A stretch of 64,000 bases of DNA from Paracoccus wurundjeri (GCF_030678915.1 NZ_JAUUTZ010000015.1:1-64000); one strand, 5' to 3'. Counted from the stretch's first letter, positions 1 through 6,440 are shown. Numbers and translations are program-made. The notes: generated by a model from the letters alone, not told the origin.

Positions 1-295
1 GGATATCTTTCACCACCTGTTCGGCGGGGGCTTTGGAGGGTGATTTCGATTTTGAGGATTTGGGTCTCATCTGCGTTCCTTCGTCACTCCGACGAGACCC
101 AAATCCTCCTTCAATCACAACCTCAAATCTGTGCCATGGGTGCTGACGGCCAACAGCCTCGTCATGACTGTCTATCAACTTTGACCGAATGGCGTTTGCA
201 GCATATCCCATGCCTTCGTCGTTGATGTCGTCGATGGTTCCGGTGTGGATTATTTTCCCATCGGTCCTTCTCTTGGCCGTGTACTCATAACGCAT
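1..295 (-). CDS. hypothetical protein, C-terminus beyond the left edge
   Basis: An open frame of 98 codons starts at an ATG at 295 and runs off the left edge without a stop. GGAG lies seven bases before the ATG. The N-terminal 75 residues look like a compact mixed alpha/beta protein, with HPWHRFEVVIEGGFG near residue 65. The last visible part is Ser/Lys/Pro-rich (SSKSKSPSKAP). A perfect 15-bp inverted repeat (54-108) lies inside the frame. I do not recognise the family. The opposite strand at 2-43 reads as a short DnaJ-like peptide ending in a stop, which I consider the weaker reading. Confidence 0.5.
   Translation of the reverse strand, partial: MRYEYTAKRRTDGKIIHTGTIDDINDEGMGYAANAIRSKLIDSHDEAVGRQHPWHRFEVVIEGGFGSRRSDEGTQMRPKSSKSKSPSKAPAEQVVKDI
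54..108. repeat. 15-bp perfect inverted repeat with 25-nt loop
   Basis: GAGGATTTGGGTCTC at 54-68 is exactly repeated in inverted orientation at 94-108. It lies within the apparent minus-strand coding frame. No T-run follows on either strand, so a plain terminator is unlikely. It could be a fold-back duplication or a recombination scar. Confidence 0.7.
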
Positions 296-409
296 CGCAT
301 ATCTCCACCAATAGACGGTCGATGACAGCACGCCTTCCCGATTCCCGCAAACGAATAATCCGAAAGATTGCGGATTGCCTCTCACGGTGAACTGATTCAT
401 CACCGCCGC

Positions 410-640
410 ATGAAAGCGACTCACGACGACACGACATTCACCCTGACCGGCCGGTACTGGACAGGCACATTTCCGATCGAAGATCTGCCTAAGCAGCTGG
501 CCTTCTATCGCGGTCAGCGGGACAAGTTCCCGAAGGCGAAGGGCACATATGACGCGACGATCGAGGCGCTGGAAAAGTTGGCGGAAGAGATCGGACTTAA
601 TAGTGCCTGCGCCGAGAAATTCGGCGCAGGCGACAGGTAA
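410..640 (+). CDS. hypothetical small protein (76 aa)
   Basis: A 76-residue frame from ATG 410; a TTG at 368 would add 14 residues. The sequence is charged and helical in its C-terminal half (GTYDATIEALEKLAEE) with a short aromatic N-terminal part (TLTGRYWTGTFPIEDL). It looks like the small accessory proteins common in alphaproteobacterial prophages, but I do not recognise a family. No strong ribosome binding site precedes either start. A GGCGCG/CGCGCC hairpin (682-706) follows the stop and could terminate the transcript. Confidence 0.5.
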   Translation: MKATHDDTTFTLTGRYWTGTFPIEDLPKQLAFYRGQRDKFPKAKGTYDATIEALEKLAEEIGLNSACAEKFGAGDR

Positions 641-778
641 GACTTCGTATGAGCATCCTGAGAGATAAGGAGCGCAGTTGAGGCGCGGCCGGAAGGACGT
701 CGCGCCCCTATGTCAGCAACCGTCGATCGCGATGAATGTTCCAACGATTCGTTTGCCCGTGGAAAAGCCCACGCTCGT

Positions 779-810
779 ATATGCGTAAGATTACCCGCGT
801 AAAGCTACTC
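779..810 (+). repeat. R repeat copy 1 (solitary)
   Basis: This copy contains GCGTAAGATTACCCGCGTAA, one of five related elements with core CCGTAAGATTACCTACGTAG. The others are near 2961, 3103, 8071 and 8215. The core holds a GTAA..TTAC inverted repeat and, in the best copies, the palindrome CTACGTAG. Unlike the others it has no partner copy nearby. The surrounding 641-1064 interval has no convincing gene. Confidence 0.6.
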
Positions 811-850
811 ATGAAGGCTTGAGCAGTCTTCCTGATTCAGCTGGCGCGTC

Positions 851-877
851 AAGATGAAATGCTGTCATCTTATTTTC
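851..877 (+). terminator. stem-loop followed by T-rich tract
   Basis: AAGATGA (851-857) pairs with TCATCTT (865-871) and is followed by ATTTTC. It lies between the 76-aa gene and the hsp20 promoter, so it may terminate rightward transcription before the stress cluster. The stem is only seven base pairs, so strength is uncertain. Confidence 0.4.
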
Positions 878-925
878 CATTAACTAACTGAAATTGCACG
901 GAACATTATCTATAAAAATTTTGAT

Positions 926-962
926 TTCCCTCTTGAAACCCTAGTCTCGAGTTCCAAATAGA
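926..962 (+). promoter_or_regulatory. RpoH-type (sigma-32) heat-shock promoter
   Basis: CTTGAAA at 932-938 sits in a CCCTCTTGAAA context that fits the heat-shock -35 consensus. After a 15-nt spacer, CCAAATA at 954-960 resembles the CCCATNTA -10 box. The predicted start is near 967, about 100 nt upstream of the first hsp20 ATG, which leaves room for the thermometer-like leader. This is a match by eye only. Confidence 0.55.
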
Positions 963-965
963 TAT

Positions 966-1064
966 ACGCTGATCGCCCGGATGGGGATTGGTACATCACG
1001 CAGGGTGCCGTCCTTGCGAAGCACCCTGTTTCTATACCCATGTTGCTCAACGGAGGATGTGGCT
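966..1064 (+). promoter_or_regulatory. ROSE-like RNA thermometer in hsp20 leader
   Basis: The leader carries a perfect 8-bp hairpin (CAGGGTGC 1001-1008 with GCACCCTG 1021-1028). A second hairpin follows, in which CCATGTTGCT pairs through several G-U pairs with the ribosome binding region GGAGGATGTGG. The TTGCT segment opposite GGAGGA next to the start codon is the hallmark of ROSE elements, which melt on heating and release the Shine-Dalgarno. The position immediately before an Hsp20 gene is typical for alphaproteobacteria. Not folded computationally. Confidence 0.65.
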
Positions 1065-1559
1065 ATGGCAACAAGACTTGATTTTACACCCCTATTTCGT
1101 TCCAGTATCGGTTTCGACCGCATGCTGAATACGCTTGAATCGGCGTCTCACGGAGAGACGATCGATAACTGGCCACCTTACGATATCGTGAAAACCGGTG
1201 ATGACAGCTATCGGATTGATATGGCGGTGGCTGGGCTTACCGCAGACGATCTTACCGTCACTCAAGACAAGAATATGCTGATCGTCTCTGGTCGCAAGGA
1301 TGCCGATGACGGCGAAAGCGTAAGCTATCTTTATCGGGGCATCGCGGGCCGTCCATTCGAGCGTAGATTCGAATTAGCAGACCATGTTCATGTCGACGGG
1401 GCGGCTCTCGTTAATGGGCTTCTGACGGTTGAATTGAGGCGAGAAGTCCCTGAGGAGCTCAAGCCGCGCCGGATCGAGATTGCGGCTTCCGCTTCGCGAC
1501 AGGGGGCCGACACCAAGAAAATCGAAACGGTCCGTGAAACGGAGACAGTAGCAGCCTGA
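1065..1559 (+). CDS. small heat-shock protein Hsp20 (first copy)
   Basis: This 164-residue protein is an Hsp20/IbpA-type holdase, which binds unfolding cytosolic proteins and passes them to DnaK/ClpB. The alpha-crystallin domain spans about residues 35-130, with PPYDIVKTGDDSYRIDMAVA at its start and NGLLTVELRREVPEELKPR near its end. The N-terminal TPLFRSSIGFDRML is typical of IbpA. The start at 1065 is set by GGAGG eight bases upstream and by the family N-terminus. It lies behind an RpoH-type promoter and a ROSE-like leader and is followed by a second hsp20, so heat induction is likely. Confidence 0.93.
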   Translation: MATRLDFTPLFRSSIGFDRMLNTLESASHGETIDNWPPYDIVKTGDDSYRIDMAVAGLTADDLTVTQDKNMLIVSGRKDADDGESVSYLYRGIAGRPFERRFELADHVHVDGAALVNGLLTVELRREVPEELKPRRIEIAASASRQGADTKKIETVRETETVAA

Positions 1560-1580
1560 GATACCTTGGGAGGCTATCTG

Positions 1581-1606
1581 AATGTGCCAGAACACTCTGG
1601 CACATT
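1581..1606 (+). terminator. 11-bp perfect hairpin between the two hsp20 genes
   Basis: AATGTGCCAGA (1581-1591) and TCTGGCACATT (1596-1606) form a perfect stem with a 4-nt loop. No T-run follows. It may act as an attenuator or an mRNA-stabilising element that makes the two hsp20 products unequal, rather than as a full terminator. Confidence 0.5.
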
Positions 1607-1639
1607 CTCGTGCTTATGCTGAACGGAAAGGAGGAAAAC

Positions 1640-2152
1640 ATGTCCGTACGTGATCTTATTCCGTGGGGGCGGAGCCGTAATAACCAGGCTCTGAGTTCTT
1701 GGCAGGATGAATCGAGTGATCCATTCGTGACGTTTCACCGCGAATTTGACCGGCTTTTCGATAACCTTTGGAGGTCATTTGACAGCCATTTACCGGCAGT
1801 TGGGATGCAGGGAAAACTCGCCGGCCAAGCTTGGCCGAATGTCGAAGTTTCCGAGTCAGATAACGAGATCCGCGTCACTGCCGATCTTCCAGGTATGGAG
1901 GAAAAAGACGTCGAGCTTTTGCTTGACAACGGCGCTTTAACGTTGCGTGGCGAGAAGAGGTCGTCATGTGAAGATCAGGAACGACAATTTTCGGAACGGT
2001 ATTATGGCCGCTTCCAGCGGATCATTCCGCTACCTGTCGAGATTGATCAGGACAAGGTCGATGCACGATTCTCAAACGGGGTTTTATCCGTTATTTTGCC
2101 CAAGTCCGAGACTGCAAAGTCACAGGTGAAGCGCATCGAGATCAATCGCTAG
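1640..2152 (+). CDS. small heat-shock protein Hsp20 (second copy)
   Basis: A 170-residue Hsp20 of the HspA/Hsp18 type. The N-terminus SVRDLIPWGRSRN and the segment DPFVTFHREFDRLFDNL are family hallmarks. The alpha-crystallin domain runs from about residue 60, with PNVEVSESDNEIRVTADLPG then FSNGVLSVILPK. The start at 1640 follows a strong GGAGG. It diverges from the first copy and probably forms hetero-oligomers with it, as in other two-Hsp20 systems. It is in the same orientation, 80 bases downstream, with a hairpin between them. Membership in a heat-tolerance cluster is an inference. Confidence 0.93.
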   Translation: MSVRDLIPWGRSRNNQALSSWQDESSDPFVTFHREFDRLFDNLWRSFDSHLPAVGMQGKLAGQAWPNVEVSESDNEIRVTADLPGMEEKDVELLLDNGALTLRGEKRSSCEDQERQFSERYYGRFQRIIPLPVEIDQDKVDARFSNGVLSVILPKSETAKSQVKRIEINR

Positions 2153-2223
2153 TCGAACGGCGCTCCGGTCCCGTCGTTGGGGCCGGACTACCCCCCCCAA
2201 AAAAAAATTTAGGAGGGCAGACC

Positions 2224-2604
2224 ATGAATATCATGAAGGGAGAATTTCTATCGGCGGATGGCTTTACTTCTGGGCCGGCGCAAAACATTTCTGGCCCGGA
2301 TTGGGCGTCATCTCTACCAATGGAGGCGACCGCTCGAATCTGGAAACCGTCTAAATCGACTATGACATCCGGGCGCGGTTGCAAGAAGGGCTGGAAGATG
2401 GCCTTTCCTCGCCGCAGAGGTGTTTTGTTGGATCCGCTAATGGGCTGGATCGGCGGTGACGACACCATCCAGCAGGTAGAGTTAGGCTTTCCGACCCTGA
2501 CAGCCGCAATCCGTCATGCGAAGCGATTAGGCATAACATACGAGATTCAGTTCCCGCCGGGGGAAGCGGCTAGCCAAATATCACGCACGCATTCACGAAG
2601 ATAG
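2224..2604 (+). CDS. NDUFS4-like (ETC complex I subunit) domain protein
   Basis: A 126-residue protein. From about residue 35 it matches the pattern of the bacterial complex I 18-kDa accessory subunit (NDUFS4 family): ATARIWKPSKSTMTSG, then DPLMGWIGGDDTIQQVEL and AIRHAKRLGITYEIQ. The housekeeping subunit stabilises NADH:quinone oxidoreductase. This copy has an extra N-terminal segment and sits with hsp20 genes, so it is probably a stress-associated paralogue. The ATG is set by AGGAGGGC. The 70 bases upstream include a run of eight C followed by nine A. A partial hairpin (CGGTCCC/GGGGCCG) precedes the run. Confidence 0.75.
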   Translation: MNIMKGEFLSADGFTSGPAQNISGPDWASSLPMEATARIWKPSKSTMTSGRGCKKGWKMAFPRRRGVLLDPLMGWIGGDDTIQQVELGFPTLTAAIRHAKRLGITYEIQFPPGEAASQISRTHSRR

Positions 2605-2619
2605 ACGAGGAGAACAGCA

Positions 2620-2868
2620 ATGGTGAACAACCAGGAAATACTAGGTGTCTTCAAGCCTCACAGTATAAGCAAGCCTCGGCTTGATGACGAAGCGCAGCAG
2701 CACATAGAGGGAAGCTGGGCTGACCGCGCTTTGAATATTCTCAACGAATGTTTCGAGAGCGTTTCACCCCATAAGAGGCACGACCTTGCTAATCATATCA
2801 GAGCACACAATTCATGCGCCCAAACCTTAACGATATACCCGTCCGCTCCAACGTACTCGGCCAATTGA
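2620..2868 (+). CDS. hypothetical protein in the hsp20 cluster (82 aa)
   Basis: An 82-residue frame with a good GAGGAG ribosome binding site, 15 bases after the NDUFS4-like gene and so probably co-transcribed with it. The middle part (SWADRALNILNECFESVSPHKRHDLANHI) is helical. The last ~15 residues overlap a possible gene on the other strand and look unlike natural coding sequence, so the C-terminus may be truncated at a junction with the mobile element. Family not recognised. Confidence 0.55.
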   Translation: MVNNQEILGVFKPHSISKPRLDDEAQQHIEGSWADRALNILNECFESVSPHKRHDLANHIRAHNSCAQTLTIYPSAPTYSAN

Positions 2869-2918
2869 TATCGCGCCGTGATCGCGTCCAGTCGTTCCTG
2901 TAGCTTTGCCCGTCCCAT
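2793..2918 (-). CDS. hypothetical small protein or gene remnant (41 aa)
   Basis: A 41-residue frame from ATG 2918, preceded by AGGA. The sequence is plausible protein: an amphipathic helix (RAKLQERLDAITARYQLAEY) and then GADGYIVKVWAHELCALI. The same frame stays open upstream to about 2993, across an R repeat. It overlaps the end of the 82-aa gene on the other strand, so at least one of the two is a remnant. Function unknown. Confidence 0.3.
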   Translation of the reverse strand: MGRAKLQERLDAITARYQLAEYVGADGYIVKVWAHELCALI

Positions 2919-2960
2919 CTGTTCCTGCTGCTCCTGAGACGGGCCAAGCTTGCGTGATCC

Positions 2961-2991
2961 AATCCGTAAGATTACCTGCGTAGCACTGAGC
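2961..2991 (+). repeat. R repeat copy 2
   Basis: It carries the core CCGTAAGATTACCTGCGTAG at the left end of a two-repeat module (2961-3133). The next R copy begins 143 nt further on, measured from GTAAG to GTAAG. Confidence 0.65.
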
Positions 2992-2998
2992 AAAAAAT

Positions 2999-3029
2999 AG
3001 CCCGCGCCACATGAGGGTGAGCGCGGGCT
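2999..3029 (-). terminator. strong GC-rich hairpin with T6 on the minus strand
   Basis: AGCCCGCGC (2999-3007) pairs with GCGCGGGCT (3021-3029). Reading leftward, the stem is followed by ATTTTTTG, which makes it a rho-independent terminator for leftward transcription such as ridA. A second, weaker stem (CTTTGA 3033-3038 with TCAAAG 3054-3059) lies between it and the right-hand R copy. The same two-stem layout recurs at 8109-8197. Confidence 0.65.
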
Positions 3030-3102
3030 TACTTTGAACTGCCATGCCTACATCAAAGAGAGTAGTGAATGCGGCGACAATAGCCGGCCACCGCTCACGC
3101 TC

Positions 3103-3133
3103 CTATCCGTAAGATTACCTACGTAGAGTTACT
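3103..3133 (+). repeat. R repeat copy 3
   Basis: It carries CCGTAAGATTACCTACGTAG, the best match to the family consensus, at the right end of the first R-module. It lies 60 bases past the end of ridA. Confidence 0.65.
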
Positions 3134-3193
3134 CATTCAATCCGTGCCAAGAAGCATCAGTCAAGCCGCAATGGCGAAGGGTGAAAGCACCTT

Positions 3194-3673
3194 TTAGGGA
3201 ATGTAGAACGTCCCCTCGACCTCGAATATGTCGTCGTCGTTAAGTCTGTCCACTTCGACTATCGTCCGCGGGGGAAATGGGCAATCAATCCACAGTTCCT
3301 CTTGTACCTGGTTAACGAGGGGGCGGTATCTATACATGTCGGTCACATATACGACTAATCTGACTGTGTCACAGGCGTCTCCACCTTCCGAGGCGGCGAT
3401 GTGCAGCATATTTTCGAAACCCTGGCGAATCCTCTCCTCGTTGTCCTCGACTAAGTCCCCGGTCTGCGGGTCGATTCCGCGCATGCCTGCGACAAAAACA
3501 TATTCTCCAGCTTTGGAAGCAACAGACCAGGTCCCTGTCGGATTGATCGCACCTTGCGGGTTCAGGATACTGACTTGTTCGTCCGCAAATGATGCTCCCG
3601 ACATACCGGCTAAGCAGGTTAGAATACAGACGAGAGCTCTCGCGTGGCACAGAAAATTCAAGGATTTGGGCAT
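3194..3673 (-). CDS. exported RidA (YjgF/YER057c/UK114) family protein
   Basis: A 159-residue protein. The N-terminal ~30 residues form a signal peptide (basic MPKSLNFLCHAR, hydrophobic ALVCILTCLAG, then SGASFADE). The remainder is a RidA fold, with ASKAGEYVFVAGMRGIDPQT, IRQGFENMLHIAASEG and CPFPPRTIVEVDRL. Classical RidA hydrolyses reactive enamines and imines in the cytosol. The PPRT motif holds the family arginine that binds the substrate carboxylate. An exported form must act on something else, so the substrate is unknown. The start at 3673 follows GGAGG. A hairpin-like palindrome lies 66 bases upstream and a strong terminator downstream. Confidence 0.8.
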   Translation of the reverse strand: MPKSLNFLCHARALVCILTCLAGMSGASFADEQVSILNPQGAINPTGTWSVASKAGEYVFVAGMRGIDPQTGDLVEDNEERIRQGFENMLHIAASEGGDACDTVRLVVYVTDMYRYRPLVNQVQEELWIDCPFPPRTIVEVDRLNDDDIFEVEGTFYIP

Positions 3674-3738
3674 TCCGACCTCCATTGTCGGCAACACCTC
3701 ACATCCGGACTCATCTCTCTTGCAATCGAAGAGAACGA

Positions 3739-3757
3739 AATTTCACAACGTGAAATT
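3739..3757. promoter_or_regulatory. operator-like palindrome upstream of ridA
   Basis: AATTTCAC (3739-3746), AAC, GTGAAATT (3750-3757) forms a perfect dyad in the 190-base gap between ridA and the next leftward gene. It may be a repressor site or a short hairpin. No other gene is seen in the gap. Confidence 0.4.
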
Positions 3758-3866
3758 GGGGTTCATCGAGTAATCGGCCGTCTTCTGCAGTTAATGAGGC
3801 AGCCATCGACCACACAGTGATAGACCATGCGGTTCCGGAATTTATTGGAGGACGGGACGGCGGGCA

Positions 3867-4169
3867 TTAGCTTCGGTGTGGCGAAGTATAGCTTGGAAAT
3901 ATGGTGCCGTCCGCCAGTTTTAGTTCGGGGAACGCAGCAAGAAAATCGACGGCCGGGGCAGGATCACGGAAATAAAAGGCCTCGCGGTCGTTGAATATGG
4001 TGTGCCCGCCGGCGGAATGCCAAGCATAGTCGCCTCTGCCGATGTTCTGGTCCAGCCATTGATACATTTCATCGAGTGGCCGGTGCTTCCCGATTTCGGG
4101 AAGGGCCACGATAACGCGGACGGGGAACGCGCGATCGTCGATTTTCTTCTGTGGCGTAGATCGTCTCAT
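3867..4169 (-). CDS. hypothetical phage-type protein (100 aa)
   Basis: A 100-residue protein with a basic N-terminus (MRRSTPQKKIDD), a hydrophobic strand (FPVRVIVALPEIG) and a central segment around MYQWLDQNIGRGDYAWHSAG. Its start overlaps the stop of the preceding leftward gene by four bases (ATGA), so the two are translationally coupled. Family not recognised; it could be a small morphogenesis or anti-host protein. Codon use resembles the phage structural genes. Confidence 0.65.
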   Translation of the reverse strand: MRRSTPQKKIDDRAFPVRVIVALPEIGKHRPLDEMYQWLDQNIGRGDYAWHSAGGHTIFNDREAFYFRDPAPAVDFLAAFPELKLADGTIFPSYTSPHRS

Positions 4170-4507
4170 GCCGCTGCCTCCGCCCGGCGAAGGTAAGGCC
4201 CTCGCTGAAATTGCGTGTCCGGCACGATGACATAAGTAGACGGCAAGACGACTCGGCCATTCGCGATCCGTCCGAATATTTCGTCCCGGGCTGCATCGTC
4301 ATCTGGGTTTTTTGACGACAAGGAATCGCCGACTGCTGCTGCCTCGGGGAATATCTCCATGTGCATGATGCCGACGTTATCTCGGCTACACCACCAGTTG
4401 CAGCCGGAGAGCTGCATCAGACGGCCAACCGCGCCGAGCAAGGTCAGGCCGCCAAAAACATCTTCGCCCGGGTAGGAGGCGATGTTGAAAACCGTATATG
4501 TGACCAT
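4166..4507 (-). CDS. hypothetical phage-type protein (113 aa)
   Basis: A 113-residue protein starting MVTYTVFNIASYPGEDVF, with AGAGGTG eight bases before the ATG at 4507. It contains a Cys/Trp-rich patch (SGCNWWCSRDNVGIMHMEIF) and a C-terminal segment with YVIVPDTQFQRGPYL. It is the first gene of a two-gene leftward unit with the 100-aa gene, overlapping it by four bases. No family recognised. Confidence 0.65.
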   Translation of the reverse strand: MVTYTVFNIASYPGEDVFGGLTLLGAVGRLMQLSGCNWWCSRDNVGIMHMEIFPEAAAVGDSLSSKNPDDDAARDEIFGRIANGRVVLPSTYVIVPDTQFQRGPYLRRAEAAA

Positions 4508-4611
4508 GTTCACACCTCTTGACGAATCAAGACCCGATGAGAACATAAAGTGAACATTTGAGTCAATATTGCGTCCGTGAGCGGTGTTGGGGGCACAATG
4601 AGTGAGGCGGC

Positions 4612-4839
4612 ATGAAGTGGATTGAGGTGAAATGCGAGACTTGCAACCGGCACGGACGATATCGCCGGGACCGATTCTATGAGATTGCCGGCACGGATCA
4701 CTCGCCGAGTGCGCTAACGAAGTTTGCGGCGGAAATGGGGTGTGCGAAAGCGATCGAGCAATGGCGGCAGTTCGTTCGCTACAACAACCTGATCATGCAC
4801 GATCGGTGCGAGATCCAATATTACAGGCCAGATTTGTGA
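4612..4839 (+). CDS. small Cys-containing protein (75 aa)
   Basis: A 75-residue rightward gene with GAGG 11 bases before the ATG. The N-terminus has a CETC pair (CxxC) followed by basic residues (NRHGRYRRDRFYE). Two further cysteines lie at about 45 and 66. This suggests a small zinc-binding or nucleic-acid-binding protein. It is divergent from the two leftward genes at 3.9-4.5 kb and its 3' end faces the lysis cassette. Similar proteins are common in alphaproteobacterial prophages, but I cannot assign a family. Confidence 0.6.
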   Translation: MKWIEVKCETCNRHGRYRRDRFYEIAGTDHSPSALTKFAAEMGCAKAIEQWRQFVRYNNLIMHDRCEIQYYRPDL

Positions 4840-4894
4840 GTGATGGCTAACCGCCTCACCCGGCGCCACCAGTACGGCAGAACCCGGCGCGCCT

Positions 4895-5251
4895 TCACAG
4901 CGCGCCGGCGTCCCTGAGCGCACGAGACAGCGCGTCGGCCTCGTTGGCGGCCCGGTATGCCTGCTGCCGCGTCCAAACGGTTCGGGTTTTCCCCATCAGC
5001 CGTTCCACGAGCGCCCAGAGTGACAAGATGGCGAACACCAGGCCATAGACCGCCTCGGCGGCTACGTCCGCGGGGATGGGCAGGGGAACGCCGAACAGTG
5101 CCAGGGCAGCAAAGATCAGGGCGAATACCTGGGCGATGAAGCTGCGGTTGGTGAGGAAGACAGACCAACGGGGGCCGGCGCTTCCGGATTGCTCGGCCAG
5201 ATCATTTGCCATGCGGACGGTCGCAGAAATTTCCTTGATGAGTCTGATCAT
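4895..5251 (-). CDS. holin-like membrane protein
   Basis: A 118-residue protein with two predicted membrane segments (about residues 34-54, FIAQVFALIFAALALFGVPL, and 63-82, AAEAVYGLVFAILSLWALVE), an N-terminal helix and a charged C-terminal helix. Size, topology and position (last gene of the late lysis cassette, overlapping the endolysin gene by four bases) fit a phage holin, which opens the inner membrane at lysis. No catalytic motif is seen. Assignment is from context and topology only. Confidence 0.6.
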   Translation of the reverse strand: MIRLIKEISATVRMANDLAEQSGSAGPRWSVFLTNRSFIAQVFALIFAALALFGVPLPIPADVAAEAVYGLVFAILSLWALVERLMGKTRTVWTRQQAYRAANEADALSRALRDAGAL

Positions 5252-5907
5252 GATTTCAGTCCGAGATATGCCGCCAAGGCGACGGCGATTGCGATAATGA
5301 TGGTGAAAACAGATACGTCGGAGCCTTTGGCCGGGGCGGTTGGGGTAGGGACCGTGTCACTTCCTGTCCGATAGCGTTCCCGTGCGATCGACAACGCCCG
5401 TTCGACTTCTGCAACCGAGGGGTGCGCCTTGTTCAGCCCGTCGCCCGCATAATAGGACTGCCCGGCTTTGACCGTTCGGTTCGCGCCCTGCATGTCATGC
5501 GGCACAGGTAGGCTGGCCCATTCCTTTGCTAGACTGATCGCCATGTCGTCGGCGTCAATCTGGCCGTCGAGATACCGTTGGAAACCGCGGCCAGTCAGAA
5601 GGTGCATTGCCATCAGATCCTGCGTACCCGCGTCGAATTTCCGCGACGTGTCAAAGCGCATCTGTGAAACGATGTCTTTCAGGGTGGTGCTGATGATCTG
5701 ATATTTCCCGGCCGCAGTTGAAGCGAGGCCCTTGCTGCGCCACCAAGCTTGCCATTGCATGACTTGAGCAACGGTGTTGGTGGTCAGCTTTTCGGGACAC
5801 ATGCTTTTGGGAATGCCGCCCCAGACGACGTCGTAATCCCCGCCCTTGGACTCATATTTCCCGATCAGATCGAGAACCGGTCCAGCATGATAGATGGTGA
5901 ATGACAC
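5248..5907 (-). CDS. phage endolysin (muramidase/transglycosylase-like) with C-terminal membrane anchor
   Basis: A 219-residue protein from GTG 5907. The catalytic-type domain spans about residues 8-150, with a glutamate in GKYESKGGDYDVV and a GKYQI motif, as in phage lysozyme-like hydrolases that end a glycan chain. The C-terminal 20 residues (VFTIIIAIAVALAAYLGLKS) form a membrane segment, so the enzyme may be membrane tethered. The GTG lies in the 3' arm of a conserved leader hairpin, with GAGAGGG just before it. The holin-like gene follows with a 4-bp overlap. A related domain occurs in the virion protein at 26.3-27.0 kb. Confidence 0.8.
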   Translation of the reverse strand: MSFTIYHAGPVLDLIGKYESKGGDYDVVWGGIPKSMCPEKLTTNTVAQVMQWQAWWRSKGLASTAAGKYQIISTTLKDIVSQMRFDTSRKFDAGTQDLMAMHLLTGRGFQRYLDGQIDADDMAISLAKEWASLPVPHDMQGANRTVKAGQSYYAGDGLNKAHPSVAEVERALSIARERYRTGSDTVPTPTAPAKGSDVSVFTIIIAIAVALAAYLGLKS

Positions 5908-5948
5908 AGGAAGTCCCTCTCGCTTAAAGCAAGGGCGCACTTCCTATG
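5905..5948 (-). promoter_or_regulatory. leader hairpin A (CATAGGAAGTGC family) at endolysin start
   Basis: Reading leftward, CATAGGAAGT (5948-5939) pairs with ACTTCCTGTG (5914-5905), whose last three bases are the GTG start codon. The inner part CCCTTGC can pair with GCGAGAGGG, which covers the ribosome binding site. It is one of five such leaders. A candidate promoter, TTGCCG (5985-5990), 16 nt, TATCTT (5963-5968), would start transcription about 8 nt before the motif. Confidence 0.75.
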
Positions 5949-5995
5949 CGTCCGATGGTTAGAAGATATCAGATGATGACGCGTCGGCAAAGGCG

Positions 5996-6262
5996 TCATC
6001 TTGGCGGATGCGTCTTATCGTTCCAGTGAACCTGATGCCCGCGCCCGAGAAGGATCTTTATGTCCCGGTTCTGCTCGGCCAACATGTCCTTGAGGTCACT
6101 TAGCGCTTCCCGCGTATCTTCCCGCTCTCGTTCGATCTGGCGTTCCAATCGCAGTACCTCCTTGGCATTCGTATTCACGCGCGCCTCCATGCGAACAAGC
6201 CATGCGCCAAAGATTATCAGCGACATAATGATGCCCCATAACTCCTTGAGTGAATCAAGCAT
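5996..6262 (-). CDS. membrane-anchored coiled-coil protein, possible spanin or second holin
   Basis: An 88-residue protein with one N-terminal membrane segment (about residues 7-24, LWGIIMSLIIFGAWLV). A long charged coiled coil follows (EVLRLERQIEREREDTREALSDL) with a histidine-containing tail. This topology is common for phage inner-membrane spanins and for accessory holins. It is upstream of the endolysin and overlaps the 61-aa gene by eight bases. No lipoprotein partner is seen next to it. Function is inferred from position and topology. Confidence 0.6.
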   Translation of the reverse strand: MLDSLKELWGIIMSLIIFGAWLVRMEARVNTNAKEVLRLERQIEREREDTREALSDLKDMLAEQNRDIKILLGRGHQVHWNDKTHPPR

Positions 6263-6440
6263 CGGACTCGCTTTCTTTTTCGATCAAAGGCGGAATGAAC
6301 TCACCGTTTTCGTAAGTCCAGCCGATGCCGACGGTGTTCTCGCGGCCGATTTTAACCCATCCTTCGCCGCGCTTGTCTTCGGTGAGAACGACAACGCGGG
6401 TCACGACGCCGTCAATCACCTCTGCTGCGTATATCGTCAT
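6255..6440 (-). CDS. small phage tail-associated protein (61 aa)
   Basis: A 61-residue protein. Its pattern (EVIDGVVTRVVVLTEDKRG, then VGIGWTYENGEFIPP) recurs in short genes downstream of phage tail fibre and tail spike genes. These are often presumed assembly or structural accessory proteins. It overlaps the glycine-rich gene upstream by four bases and the 88-aa gene downstream by eight, so all three are probably translated from one message. Confidence 0.65.
   Translation of the reverse strand: MTIYAAEVIDGVVTRVVVLTEDKRGEGWVKIGRENTVGIGWTYENGEFIPPLIEKESESDA

Noticed and set aside
2..43. Plus-strand peptide resembling the DnaJ Gly/Phe region at the window edge
   Set aside because: Only 13 codons are visible before a stop, while the minus strand has 98 open codons with a ribosome binding site. 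Kept as an open question in the findings, not annotated.
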